Of a stretch of DNA of 64,000 nt, positions 9,724 to 17,527 are shown one piece after another. Both the position numbers and the translations under genes were made by a program. How positions within the stretch are numbered: the first letter of the stretch is position 1; each line of letters starts with the position of its first letter. A model generated the notes under the pieces. It saw nothing but the letters and a program-made list of their open reading frames with translations. It was not told where the DNA came from and did not search any database. Origin of the DNA: Bradyrhizobium cosmicum (GTDB lineage: Bacteria > Pseudomonadota > Alphaproteobacteria > Rhizobiales > Xanthobacteraceae); contig NZ_CP041656.2 of NCBI RefSeq assembly GCF_007290395.2, forward strand, positions 3,472,001 to 3,536,000, written 5' to 3'.

Positions 9724-12003
9724 ATGGCGGAGTCGGGCCGGCCAGTACGGTCCCAGGGTGTCGCGGGGACTTGGCCCGTCGGCCGACCTGCGTCGGTTGG
9801 CGGCCTCGCGCCGGCAGGGTCAGGCCTTTGGCCTGCCCTCGTCGAGACGCTGCGCGAATGGGGGCGCGCCGAAGCCGGCGCCGGGCGGCTGTTGCCGTGG
9901 GTCCCCGTCGCCTTCGGCGGCGGCATCGCGCTGTACTTTGCCGCCGATCATGAGCCCGTGCTTTGGGTCGTTGCCGCGACGGCCATCGCGCTCACGCTTG
10001 GGGCGGTTCTGCTGCGGAGAAGCCGGCTGTTTGCGCCTGCGATCATGATCGCAGCGGTCGCGGCCGGCCTTGCCGCGGCGACCTGGAAGACGGCTCGCAT
10101 CGCGCACACCGTGCTGGCAAAACCGCTCTATTCGGTGTCGCTGTCGGGCTTCGTCGAGACCCGCGACATCCGCGAACGCACCGATCGTTTCGTGCTGCGC
10201 GTCACCGCGATGGAGGCGCAGCGCAGCGACGTCAGGCTCGAGCGCGTGCGCCTGTCGGTGCGCAAGGGCACCGCGCCCGAGGTCGGCAGCTTCGTGCAAT
10301 TGAAGGCGCGGCTGATGCCGCCGATCACGCCGGTGCGCCCTGGCAGCTACGATTTTTCCCGCGACATGTTCTTTCAGGGCATCGGCGCGTCCGGCTTCGT
10401 GATGGGCGCCATCGCGGCCTCCGTGCCGCCTGATGCTGGCGGCCTGCGGCTGCGCTATGCCGCGATCATGCAGGGCCTGCGCGATGCGATCGACGCCCGC
10501 ATTCGGGCCACGCTCGACGGCGACAACCGCGCGATCGCGACCGCGCTGCTGACCGGTCGGCGCGATGCGATCACCACGCCCGTGAATGATGCGATGTTCA
10601 TCTCGGGGCTCGGTCACGTGCTTTCGATCTCCGGCTACCACATGGCCGTGGTCGCCGGCGTGGTCTTCTTCGCGGTGCGTGCACTGCTCGCCTTGATCCC
10701 GGGACTGGCGGTCGGCTTTGCCATCAAGAAGTGGTCGGCGGCTGCGGCGCTCGTCGCAGCCGCGTTCTACCTGCTGCTGTCGGGGGCGGAGGTCGCGACG
10801 CAGCGCTCGTTCTTCATGACGGCTGTGGTCCTGATCGCGGTGATGGTCGATAGGCGCGCCATCACCTTCCGCACGCTGGCGGTGGCCGCGTTGATCGTGC
10901 TGGCGGTGGCGCCGGAGTCGCTGGTTCATCCCAGTTTTCAGATGTCGTTCGCGGCAACGCTCGGGCTGGTGGCGCTGGTGCAGATCGGCATGCCGAACCT
11001 GTTTGCCTCGCCCGATCATTCGGCGACGGCGCGCATCGCGATGTGGGGCGGCCGCGAGATTGCGATGCTGTTCCTGGCCTCGCTGATCGCGGGGCTTGCG
11101 ACCACGCCCTATGCCGCCTTTCACTTCCACCGCGTCACTCCCTACGGTGTGCTCGCCAATCTCGGGGCAATGCCGGTGGTCTCGGCGCTGGTGATGCCGG
11201 CGGGACTGCTCGGACTCATTGCGGCGCCGTTCGGACTCGATGGTGTGTTCTGGTGGCTGATGGGGATCGGCATCGACTGGATGATTGCGGTGTCGCGCTG
11301 GGTGGCGGCGTTGCCGGGCGCGATCGGCCGCATCCCGGCTTTCGGCATTGCGCCGCTGATCGCGGCCAGCCTCGGGATCATTGTGATGGGCCTGCTGCGC
11401 ACGCCGCTGCGCTGGTCGGGCGGGCTGCTGCTGTTGGCCGCGATCGCCTGGGGGCTATCCGTTCGGCAACCTGACATTCTCATCGCCGGTGACGGCCAGA
11501 GCGTTGCGGTGCGGGGCAGGGACGGACACCTGCATCTGATCCGGGCGAGCAAGGACAGCTTTCTGTTGAAGGAGTGGCTGGCGGCCGACGCCGATCCGCG
11601 CGGCGCCGGCGGCGCCTCGCTCAGCGACGGCGTGTCCTGCGACGAGTCAGGCTGCGTGACGCCGCTTGCCGACGGCCGGCTGGTCGCGCTGGCATTGCGC
11701 ATCGATGCGCTTGCGGACGATTGCAGCCGCGCCGCGCTGGTGGTGACGGCTCGGCCCGCGCCCCCGGATTGCGCGGCGATGGTGGTCGATCGGCAGCGTC
11801 TTTCGGCCCAGGGCGCGCTCGCACTGACACAGCGAGGGGATGGTTTTGCGGTTCAGGCGATGAAGGCGAGGGGCACTGACCGCCCGTGGTCGCCGGCGAC
11901 CGCCGGTGAGGCTGATTTCGGCGCGAGCCTCGCGCCGCAGGCGGCAGCTCCCCGCAACCGGGACGCGACGCCGTCGGAGGCGGACTTGCAGGCCGAGGAC
12001 TGA
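9724..12003 (+). CDS. comEC: ComEC/Rec2 family DNA-uptake channel protein
   Basis: A polytopic inner-membrane protein of about 759 aa. ComEC forms the channel that brings single-stranded DNA into the cytoplasm during transformation. It has an N-terminal pair of membrane segments and a DUF4131/OB-like periplasmic domain (about 60-230), then the Competence domain with ALLTGRRDAITTPVNDAMF, GHVLSISGYHMAVVAG and LLSGAEVATQRSFFMTAVVL and about eight membrane helices. The C-terminal part starts DILIAGDGQSVAVRGRDGHL but lacks the HxHxDH ligands of the metallo-beta-lactamase domain found in Bacillus ComEC. The ATG at 9724 has AAGG 8 nt upstream; a GTG at 9715 is the alternative start. Confidence 0.9.
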   Translation: MAESGRPVRSQGVAGTWPVGRPASVGGLAPAGSGLWPALVETLREWGRAEAGAGRLLPWVPVAFGGGIALYFAADHEPVLWVVAATAIALTLGAVLLRRSRLFAPAIMIAAVAAGLAAATWKTARIAHTVLAKPLYSVSLSGFVETRDIRERTDRFVLRVTAMEAQRSDVRLERVRLSVRKGTAPEVGSFVQLKARLMPPITPVRPGSYDFSRDMFFQGIGASGFVMGAIAASVPPDAGGLRLRYAAIMQGLRDAIDARIRATLDGDNRAIATALLTGRRDAITTPVNDAMFISGLGHVLSISGYHMAVVAGVVFFAVRALLALIPGLAVGFAIKKWSAAAALVAAAFYLLLSGAEVATQRSFFMTAVVLIAVMVDRRAITFRTLAVAALIVLAVAPESLVHPSFQMSFAATLGLVALVQIGMPNLFASPDHSATARIAMWGGREIAMLFLASLIAGLATTPYAAFHFHRVTPYGVLANLGAMPVVSALVMPAGLLGLIAAPFGLDGVFWWLMGIGIDWMIAVSRWVAALPGAIGRIPAFGIAPLIAASLGIIVMGLLRTPLRWSGGLLLLAAIAWGLSVRQPDILIAGDGQSVAVRGRDGHLHLIRASKDSFLLKEWLAADADPRGAGGASLSDGVSCDESGCVTPLADGRLVALALRIDALADDCSRAALVVTARPAPPDCAAMVVDRQRLSAQGALALTQRGDGFAVQAMKARGTDRPWSPATAGEADFGASLAPQAAAPRNRDATPSEADLQAED

Positions 12004-12012
12004 TCGGACGGG

Positions 12013-12954
12013 TTACAGGTACCAAGCCAGCACGGCATCGAGCCCCGTGCTCCCGATCACCGGCAGGGCCACCATCTGGCTCAGCCCAGCTGTGCGGGCC
12101 TGAGCTGCCGCGATCGAGCCGTCATGCGCGAGGTCGTCATTGAGCGCGGGCATGCCGGTGGCCCAGGCGCCGCCGATGCTGCCGTCGCCGTGAGCGATGG
12201 ATTTATCCGCATAGAGCGCGGCGAGGTCGGTCTGAGCGCTGCAATCGCCGGCGCGAAACACCAGCGCCGAGCGGGCCTCGTTCGGGACCCAGATCTCGAA
12301 GCGTCGCGCGATCGGCGTGGCCTGGGCCGAGAGGAAGGTCAGCACCCAGGTCTGATCGGTGCCGGTCCGGTAGGGCACGCCGACACCGAGATTGATCCCG
12401 ACCTTGGCGGCGTCCTCCCAGCGCAGGAAGCTCTTGGCGTCGTGCAAATCCTTGATGATCAGCGGCAGGTCGGCTTTCCAGGTGCGGCCGGGCAGGCCGA
12501 AGCCGCGCGGAAACCGGGTGTGGCGGGAGTTAAACTCGAACATCTCCGCCGCGCCGTAATAGCCGTCGACCAGCCCCATCTCGTGGGACATTTGAGCGTC
12601 GTTGTGCCAAAGCTCGATTGCGCCGACATGTGCCTCGTCGTCACCGCAGAACAGCACCATGACGGCTTGCAGGAATTCGCCGGCGAATACCGGCACGGCC
12701 ACGCCGCAGGTGAGGCCGGCTGCGAGCGCCTGATCCGTCCGCTTGAAGTAGGAATTCGCGAATTTGGTGAGGATCACGGGATGGCCGCAGGCCCAGGCCT
12801 TGCCGGGAAGGCCCTCGTCATACCCGAAACGCAGATCTTCGCTGGCGGCCTTGAACGCGGATAGCCCTTCGCTGTAGAGGCCGCCGCCGAATTTCAGCCG
12901 CATGCGCGTCCGGTCGGGCACCCAGAGTTCAACGACGCGAATGAAGGTCTTCAT
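12013..12954 (-). CDS. Tandem GAF-domain protein
   Basis: A 313-aa soluble protein with two related GAF-like halves. Each has the recognisable core: DEGLPGKAWACGHPVIL with AAGLTCGVAVPVFAGEFLQAVMV in the first (about residues 15-135), and GFGLPGRTWKADLPLIIKDL with VGINLGVGVPYRTG in the second (about 145-260). A third partial segment at the C terminus repeats the WATGMPALNDDLAHDGS...SQMVALPVIG layout. GAF domains bind small ligands or chromophores, but no output domain is present here. It faces comEC tail to tail with 9 bp between stops. Probably a ligand sensor that acts by protein contact; this is inference. Confidence 0.7.
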   Translation of the reverse strand: MKTFIRVVELWVPDRTRMRLKFGGGLYSEGLSAFKAASEDLRFGYDEGLPGKAWACGHPVILTKFANSYFKRTDQALAAGLTCGVAVPVFAGEFLQAVMVLFCGDDEAHVGAIELWHNDAQMSHEMGLVDGYYGAAEMFEFNSRHTRFPRGFGLPGRTWKADLPLIIKDLHDAKSFLRWEDAAKVGINLGVGVPYRTGTDQTWVLTFLSAQATPIARRFEIWVPNEARSALVFRAGDCSAQTDLAALYADKSIAHGDGSIGGAWATGMPALNDDLAHDGSIAAAQARTAGLSQMVALPVIGSTGLDAVLAWYL

Positions 12955-13203
12955 CGAACGTGCCCGCCTCCAAGAGCCAAGACACCAGCCGGGACACCAA
13001 CCGGAACAGCATCGGCCATTTGCTTGCGGAACGGACGTTCAAAATTCAGGCAGGACCGCGCAAACTTCGTGCGGCGGAGAGGGATGGTGGGCTGGCTTCG
13101 CCGTTTCGGGTTCTGGAGACGCAAACCAATCCGTGTCGCCGGCCTCGGCCGGCGATGGCGATTTCAATCCCGTGTCCCGACTCGAAGGCCGGGGATGGCT
13201 GCG

Positions 13204-13632
13204 TTAGCCGATCGGCAGGCGGGTGATGGTCGGTCGGCCGTTGGCGTTGGACTGCGGCTTGTTCTCGCCAGGGGGCTGTGTCACCGGCAGTTGCAGCACG
13301 GTCGCGTGCTGGCCTTCGACGAGCTGCGTCACCAGCACGTATTTGCCGTCGGGGAATTCGATCGCGTCATGATGACGGTCGGGAATGTGTGGATCGATCT
13401 TGCCGAACTTGCCGACGCGGGAGTTTACGGTGCGCGTCCAGATCCAGCGATTGTCGTAGCGGACGTTGTCGGCGAAGGCGAGCTCCGTTCCCGGCAGCAG
13501 GCAGACCGCAACGGTCGGATCAGCTGCGGAGGCAAAGCCGCGCGTCGAGGTGCCGCGGAAGGTTGTCGAGACGATCGTCTCGCCGATTTCCGCGGGACGC
13601 GATGCGACGGCATGCAGGCTGTAGTCACACAT
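13204..13632 (-). CDS. Conserved hypothetical protein (142 aa)
   Basis: A 142-aa protein starting MCDYSLHAVASRPAEIGETI, then GFASAADPTVAVCLLPGTEL, a basic stretch and the strand DAIEFPDGKYVLVTQLVEGQ, ending in a Pro/Asn-rich tail. I recognise it as a type of conserved hypothetical common in Bradyrhizobium but know no function. No signal peptide or membrane segment is visible; the two N-terminal Cys are notable. The ATG at 13632 (MCDYS) fits better than the in-frame start five codons upstream. It stands alone on the minus strand between the GAF gene and a small exported protein. Confidence 0.6.
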   Translation of the reverse strand: MCDYSLHAVASRPAEIGETIVSTTFRGTSTRGFASAADPTVAVCLLPGTELAFADNVRYDNRWIWTRTVNSRVGKFGKIDPHIPDRHHDAIEFPDGKYVLVTQLVEGQHATVLQLPVTQPPGENKPQSNANGRPTITRLPIG

Positions 13633-13821
13633 CGGGATGCTCCTCATGCAAGATAGCAGCCCGCGCCTCTTCTGAGGCGGAGGCCTCTATCAGAGTGGAA
13701 GCACCAAGCGTCTGCCCGGTTGTAGGCAAATCTGCGGCTCGCCGCCGCAGGCCGCGATCACATTATCTTTTTCGACCGCGCTGGGAACAATGCCTGTTGC
13801 CGTGCATTCCGGCCGCGCGTG

Positions 13822-14022
13822 TCAGCGCCCCGCAGGCGCCGACCAGCCCGAATACTGCCAGCCCGGCTGCGACGGCTGCTCCACCGCGTTGCGTGCATTT
13901 CTGACTTGTTCGCTCACGGCGTTGTCCTTGCGGACGTGGTGCCGCGCTTGTGCGGCAACGGCCTGCGACGCTGATGCTGCGACCAGCGCCGCCGTGACTG
14001 CGCTTATGATGATCTTGCGCAT
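13822..14022 (-). CDS. Small secreted protein with signal peptide
   Basis: A 66-aa protein with a clear signal peptide (MRKIIISAVTAALVAASASQ, cleavage probably near AVAAQA), leaving a mature part of about 40 residues rich in Arg, Gln, Asn and Trp (QARHHVRKDNAVSEQVRN, then WQYSGWSAPAGR). This pattern is widespread among small periplasmic proteins of Bradyrhizobium of unknown role. I use ATG 14022, which gives a standard n-region; an ATG seven codons upstream is possible. It lies downstream of lexA on the same strand, behind two hairpins, so it probably has its own promoter. Confidence 0.6.
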   Translation of the reverse strand: MRKIIISAVTAALVAASASQAVAAQARHHVRKDNAVSEQVRNARNAVEQPSQPGWQYSGWSAPAGR

Positions 14023-14140
14023 GACTTCTCCTCGACTCTTCAAGGCCGCACAGCGATGAGTGCTTCGTGCGGCGTGTCGAGGATGTAGCGCCGGAGGAGG
14101 GGGCGGATAATCTGCGCGAAACCAGAAGGACTATCCAGCG

Positions 14141-14190
14141 GGAGCGGACAATCGTCCGCTCCAGTCGTTGACCGCGATCGCTGATCGCGG
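14141..14190 (-). terminator. Two tandem hairpins downstream of lexA
   Basis: Leaving lexA on the minus strand, the transcript meets first an 8-bp stem with a 3-nt loop (14172-14179 / 14183-14190, CCGCGATC arms) and then a perfect 9-bp stem with a 4-nt loop (14141-14149 / 14154-14162, GGAGCGGAC arms). Neither is followed by a long T run, so this may be a weak terminator or a 3'-end stabiliser. Confidence 0.5.
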
Positions 14191-14196
14191 ACGGGT

Positions 14197-14898
14197 CTAG
14201 TATTTCCGGTAAAGCCCGATCAGCTTGCCCTGGATCTTCACCCGGTTGGGCGGCAGGATGCGCACTTCATAGGCCGCATTGGCGGGCTCGAGAGCGATCG
14301 AGGCGCCGCGGCGGCGGAAGCGCTTGAGCGTCGCTTCCTCGTCGTCAATCAATGCCACGACGATATCGCCGGTGTCGGCGCTCTCGTTGCGCTGGATCAG
14401 CGCCATGTCGCCGTCGAGGATGCCGGCCTCGACCATAGAATCGCCGCGCACTTCCAGCGCGTAATGCTCGCCCGAGCCGAGCATGTCAGGCGGTACACTG
14501 ATGGTGTGGCTGCGGGTCTGCAACGCCTCTATCGGCGTACCGGCGGCGATCCGGCCCATGACCGGTACCGCGACGGGACGCTCGCCCTCGTCGGCGGGCG
14601 GGCTGGAGGTGGTGCGTACCTTGCCGAGATTGCCCTCGATGACGCTCGGCGTGAAGCCGCGGCGGCTGCCGGCGGCGGCCTGAAGCTCGGGAAGCTTGAT
14701 CACCTCGATGGCGCGGGCGCGGTTCGGCAGCCGGCGGATGAAGCCGCGCTCCTCGAGCGCGGTGATCAAGCGATGGATGCCCGATTTCGAGCGCAGATCG
14801 AGCGCGTCCTTCATCTCGTCGAAGGAGGGCGGCACGCCGCTTTCCTTCAGCCGTTCGCTGATGAATCGCAGAAGCTCGTATTGTTTGCGCGTTAACAT
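14197..14898 (-). CDS. lexA: SOS repressor LexA
   Basis: LexA represses DNA-damage genes and cleaves itself when RecA filaments form. The 233-aa product has an N-terminal winged helix ([20 protein letters not shown], then [20 protein letters not shown]), a linker, and an S24 peptidase domain. [11 protein letters not shown] holds the Ala-Gly cleavage site, [11 protein letters not shown] the catalytic Ser, and EATLKRF the catalytic Lys. I use ATG 14898 (MLTRKQ); a TTG three codons upstream is in frame. A GTTC-N7-GTTC box about 100 bp upstream is the SOS operator known for alphaproteobacteria, so the gene is very likely autoregulated. Confidence 0.97.
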   Translation of the reverse strand: MLTRKQYELLRFISERLKESGVPPSFDEMKDALDLRSKSGIHRLITALEERGFIRRLPNRARAIEVIKLPELQAAAGSRRGFTPSVIEGNLGKVRTTSSPPADEGERPVAVPVMGRIAAGTPIEALQTRSHTISVPPDMLGSGEHYALEVRGDSMVEAGILDGDMALIQRNESADTGDIVVALIDDEEATLKRFRRRGASIALEPANAAYEVRILPPNRVKIQGKLIGLYRKY

Positions 14899-14972
14899 CT
14901 CGACCAAAATCCCCCGGTTGATGTCGTCCGATTCCGAGACGCTGAATTCAGCAGTAAGCCGCTACATGCTCG

Positions 14973-14987
14973 AAACAAATCATGAAC
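14973..14987 (-). promoter_or_regulatory. Imperfect second LexA box
   Basis: On the minus strand this reads GTTC-N7-GTTT, one base from the alphaproteobacterial SOS consensus GTTC-N7-GTTC. It sits 11 bp from the perfect box, between it and lexA. It may be a second, weaker operator; one mismatch leaves real doubt. Confidence 0.4.
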
Positions 14988-14998
14988 GGACACTATAT

Positions 14999-15013
14999 GT
15001 TCGATACATGTTC
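14999..15013 (+). promoter_or_regulatory. SOS box (LexA operator) upstream of lexA
   Basis: GTTC-GATACAT-GTTC matches exactly the direct-repeat operator GTTC-N7-GTTC known for LexA of alphaproteobacteria. It lies 101 bp upstream of the lexA ATG and 62 bp downstream of the moeA stop, so it should control lexA. Confidence 0.85.
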
Positions 15014-15074
15014 CGCAACTGCTTAATTTACCGTGAACGCCGCAGAGTTCGCGGAACGCATGCGAACGAGGCGG

Positions 15075-16286
15075 TCAGACGGGCAGTCGCAACACCTCGC
15101 AGGGCGCGCCGGATTCGGCCTTCGGCGCGAACGGCGCGCGCACGAGAAGTGCCTGTGCTGCAGCGAGATTCGAAAGCAGCGAGGAATCCTGGTCATCGAC
15201 GGGAATGGCAGCGAGCGTGCCGTCATCACGCAGCTCGAGGCGTGCGCGCAGATAATCCTCGCGCTGGTCATTGGCGCGGACGTCGCGGCCGAGCACCGCG
15301 CGCTCGCGGCGGTGATGAATCACCGAGCGGCCCGACAGCGCACGAATCAGCGGTACCATGAACAGGAAGCCGCACACGTAGGATGACACGGGGTTGCCGG
15401 GCAGGCCGATCACGCGCATCGCCCCGAGCCGGCCGTTCATCATCGGCTTGCCCGGCCGCATAGCGATCTTCCAGAACGCCATCGAGACGCCTTCGTCCCG
15501 CAGCGCCTGCTGGACCAGATCATGGTCGCCGACCGAGGCGCCGCCGGTCGTGATCAGGATATCGGCGCCACTCTCGCGGGCGCGCCGGATGCCGGCGGTG
15601 GTCGCTGCAAGCGTGTCGGCGGCAATACCGAGGTCGATTGTGTCGGCGCCTTCGCTGCGGGCGAGCGCATGCAGGGCGTAGCCGTTGGAATAGACGATCT
15701 GGCCGGGACCCGGCGCGCTGCCCGGCATCACCAGCTCGTCGCCGGTGGCGAGGATGGCGACCTTCGGACGGCGGCGGACGGGCAAATGCGGGTGATTCAT
15801 GCCGGCGGCGAGCGCGAGGTCGCGCTCGGTGAGGCGGGCCCCCTTGCGCAACAGCACGTCTCCTTCCGAGAAGTCGACGCCGGCGGGACGGATGTGACGC
15901 CCGGTCACGGCGGCTTCCCTGATCGTGACGCGCTTGCCCTCGGCAACCGTATCCTCCTGGATCACGACGGCGTCGGCACCATCAGGAACGACGCCCCCGG
16001 TGAAGATCCGCACCGCTTCGCCGGCGCTGACCGTTCCCGCAAACGGCCGGCCCGCCGCGACCTCGCCGATCACTTTCAGTTGGGAATCGATCTTCGCCGC
16101 ATCGGCCGCGCGCACCGCATAGCCGTCCATCGCCGACATTGCCTGCGGCGGCTGCGTCCGCAGCGCGGCGATATCGCGCGCGAGCACACGGTGAAAGGCC
16201 TGGCCGAGGGCGACCGCTTCCTCGGCCAGAGGCTCTGCACCCGCCAGCACGGACGCAAGCGCATCGGAAACCGGCATCAAGGCCAC
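15075..16286 (-). CDS. moeA: Molybdopterin molybdenumtransferase MoeA
   Basis: MoeA inserts molybdate into adenylylated molybdopterin to form Mo cofactor in the cytoplasm. The 403-aa product shows the MoeA N-terminal region (MSAMDGYAVRAAD, FTGGVVPDGADAVVIQEDT), the MoCF-binding domain with ILATGDELV, ILITTGGASVGDHDLV and VIGLPGNPVSS, and the C-terminal domain IV. The GTG at 16286 has AGGAG 8 nt upstream; ATG 16277 is the alternative. lexA follows on the same strand. moaC lies about 7.4 kb away, though in many rhizobia the two are neighbours. Confidence 0.95.
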   Translation of the reverse strand: MALMPVSDALASVLAGAEPLAEEAVALGQAFHRVLARDIAALRTQPPQAMSAMDGYAVRAADAAKIDSQLKVIGEVAAGRPFAGTVSAGEAVRIFTGGVVPDGADAVVIQEDTVAEGKRVTIREAAVTGRHIRPAGVDFSEGDVLLRKGARLTERDLALAAGMNHPHLPVRRRPKVAILATGDELVMPGSAPGPGQIVYSNGYALHALARSEGADTIDLGIAADTLAATTAGIRRARESGADILITTGGASVGDHDLVQQALRDEGVSMAFWKIAMRPGKPMMNGRLGAMRVIGLPGNPVSSYVCGFLFMVPLIRALSGRSVIHHRRERAVLGRDVRANDQREDYLRARLELRDDGTLAAIPVDDQDSSLLSNLAAAQALLVRAPFAPKAESGAPCEVLRLPV

Positions 16287-16435
16287 GGGTCAGACTCCTG
16301 CGAGCACGTTCTGCAAATCGGCGGCGAGAGTTCTAGCTGAGTGCAGGCGCGGAGGCAAAACAGCGATGGCGCAGGATGACTTATCCTGCGCCGTCTGACT
16401 TGCGGGCGAAGGGGAACGTCAACGAAGGATAGACG

Positions 16436-16534
16436 TCAGCTCCGCCGCTGCATGATCCGAGAGGCGAGACAGAGCGGCACCAGCGTGGCGATGGCAAATA
16501 CGAGAATCGCACGCACGAGAAGGGCGAGTGCCAC
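16436..16534 (-). CDS. Possible 32-aa single-pass membrane peptide
   Basis: A GTG-started frame of 32 codons begins 12 nt after the stop of the 16547-16741 gene on the same strand. Residues 3-26 form a continuous hydrophobic segment (ALALLVRAILVFAIATLVPL) ending in a positive tail (RIMQRRS), the layout of a small membrane peptide. No homologue is recognised and the start is weak, so this is only a candidate. Confidence 0.25.
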   Translation of the reverse strand: MALALLVRAILVFAIATLVPLCLASRIMQRRS

Positions 16535-16546
16535 GGCCAGTGTCGA

Positions 16547-16741
16547 TCACGTCCCCGGCTGCCTGCGCGGACTGACATCCGGCGCGGCGGCGCCCTGGTC
16601 CCTGTCGGGCATCGGGTCGGCCTGGGCTTTCAGGTCGGCGGCCTTGCTGATCAGTTTTGCGGAGAGGTCAGAGTCCGAGGTGGTTCTGGCGAATTTCATC
16701 AACAGGGAGGCCTGCTTGGTGAGGTAGGTTTTGCCCAGCAC
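16547..16741 (-). CDS. Small conserved hypothetical protein (64 aa)
   Basis: A 64-aa hydrophilic protein from a GTG start: YLTKQASLLMKFARTTSDSD, LSAKLISKAADLKAQAD, then a charged Pro/Asp tail. The pattern of a helical pair followed by a PDVSPR-like tail resembles a group of small Bradyrhizobium proteins that I recognise only by type; no function is known. No signal or membrane segment. It is followed at once by a possible membrane peptide and lies between moeA and the HAD gene. Confidence 0.5.
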   Translation of the reverse strand: MLGKTYLTKQASLLMKFARTTSDSDLSAKLISKAADLKAQADPMPDRDQGAAAPDVSPRRQPGT

Positions 16742-16889
16742 GATGATAAGTCCGATCCCAAATTCCCAACAGACTCATGAGTCCGCGAGCGGGCATTCGT
16801 TCCGGGATCTGCGTATAAAATTGCACAGAGGGTTTTGGTTCCGCATTGCCAGCTGAAATTGTTCGGGGAATTGGCCGTTTGCTTCTGCG

Positions 16890-17519
16890 TCAGATCCCGA
16901 GCGCCCTCAGTGCGTTGCCGACATCCGTCGCCGAGGTGACGTGTACGGCGGTCAGGCCGCATGCCCTGGCTCCCTCGATGTTCTCGGCGAGATCGTCGAA
17001 GAACACGATCCGGCTCGCCGGCACGCCCATTGCCGCCACGACATGGTCGAAGGCCTCCGCATCCGGCTTGCGCAGGCCGATACTGGACGACAGGTACACT
17101 TCGCGGAAATGGTCGAGCAGGCCGGCATACTCTTTCGAGAAATAGTCCACATGCGGCCGGTTGGTATTGGAGAAGGCGTAGAGCGGCAACTGCTTCGCCG
17201 CGCGCGGCAACAGCTCGGCGATGTCAGGCATCTCGCCGGCGAAGATCGCGTTCCAGCCCTCGAGGAACTGCGCATCCGAGATGCCGATCCCGAGCGACGA
17301 GCGCAGCGAGGCGAAGTAGTCCTCGTCGCTGATCTTGCCGACCTCGTGCAGCCGGTAGGCTTCGTCGCGCACATAGCGCGCGACGATCGCTTCGGGCGGG
17401 CAGCCGGCATGTCCCGCCCAGCAGGCGATCGCCTTGGAGAAGTCGATGTCCAGCACGACGCGCCCGAGATCGAACAGAAGCGCGTCCGCGCTGCCGGGAG
17501 AGAGCGAGTTCACCTGCAT
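16890..17519 (-). CDS. HAD-superfamily hydrolase
   Basis: A 209-aa HAD subfamily IA hydrolase with a helical cap. Motif I is LLFDLGRVVLDID (catalytic Asp near the N terminus; the FDLG variant is normal for YihX-like phosphatases), motif II is LYAFSNTNRPH, motif III is GLRKPDAEAFDHV and motif IV is IVFFDDLAENIEGA. It probably dephosphorylates a small metabolite, substrate unknown. I use ATG 17519, 8 nt after the stop of the upstream hydroxy-acid oxidase, so the two form an operon and may act on one pathway. Confidence 0.85.
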   Translation of the reverse strand: MQVNSLSPGSADALLFDLGRVVLDIDFSKAIACWAGHAGCPPEAIVARYVRDEAYRLHEVGKISDEDYFASLRSSLGIGISDAQFLEGWNAIFAGEMPDIAELLPRAAKQLPLYAFSNTNRPHVDYFSKEYAGLLDHFREVYLSSSIGLRKPDAEAFDHVVAAMGVPASRIVFFDDLAENIEGARACGLTAVHVTSATDVGNALRALGI

Positions 17520-17527
17520 CCTTTCAC

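Noticed and set aside
12960..13226. 88-codon plus-strand frame between the GAF gene and the 142-aa protein gene
   Set aside because: Contains a 12-bp tandem repeat (12981-13004) and a low-complexity composition; no homology or ribosome site.
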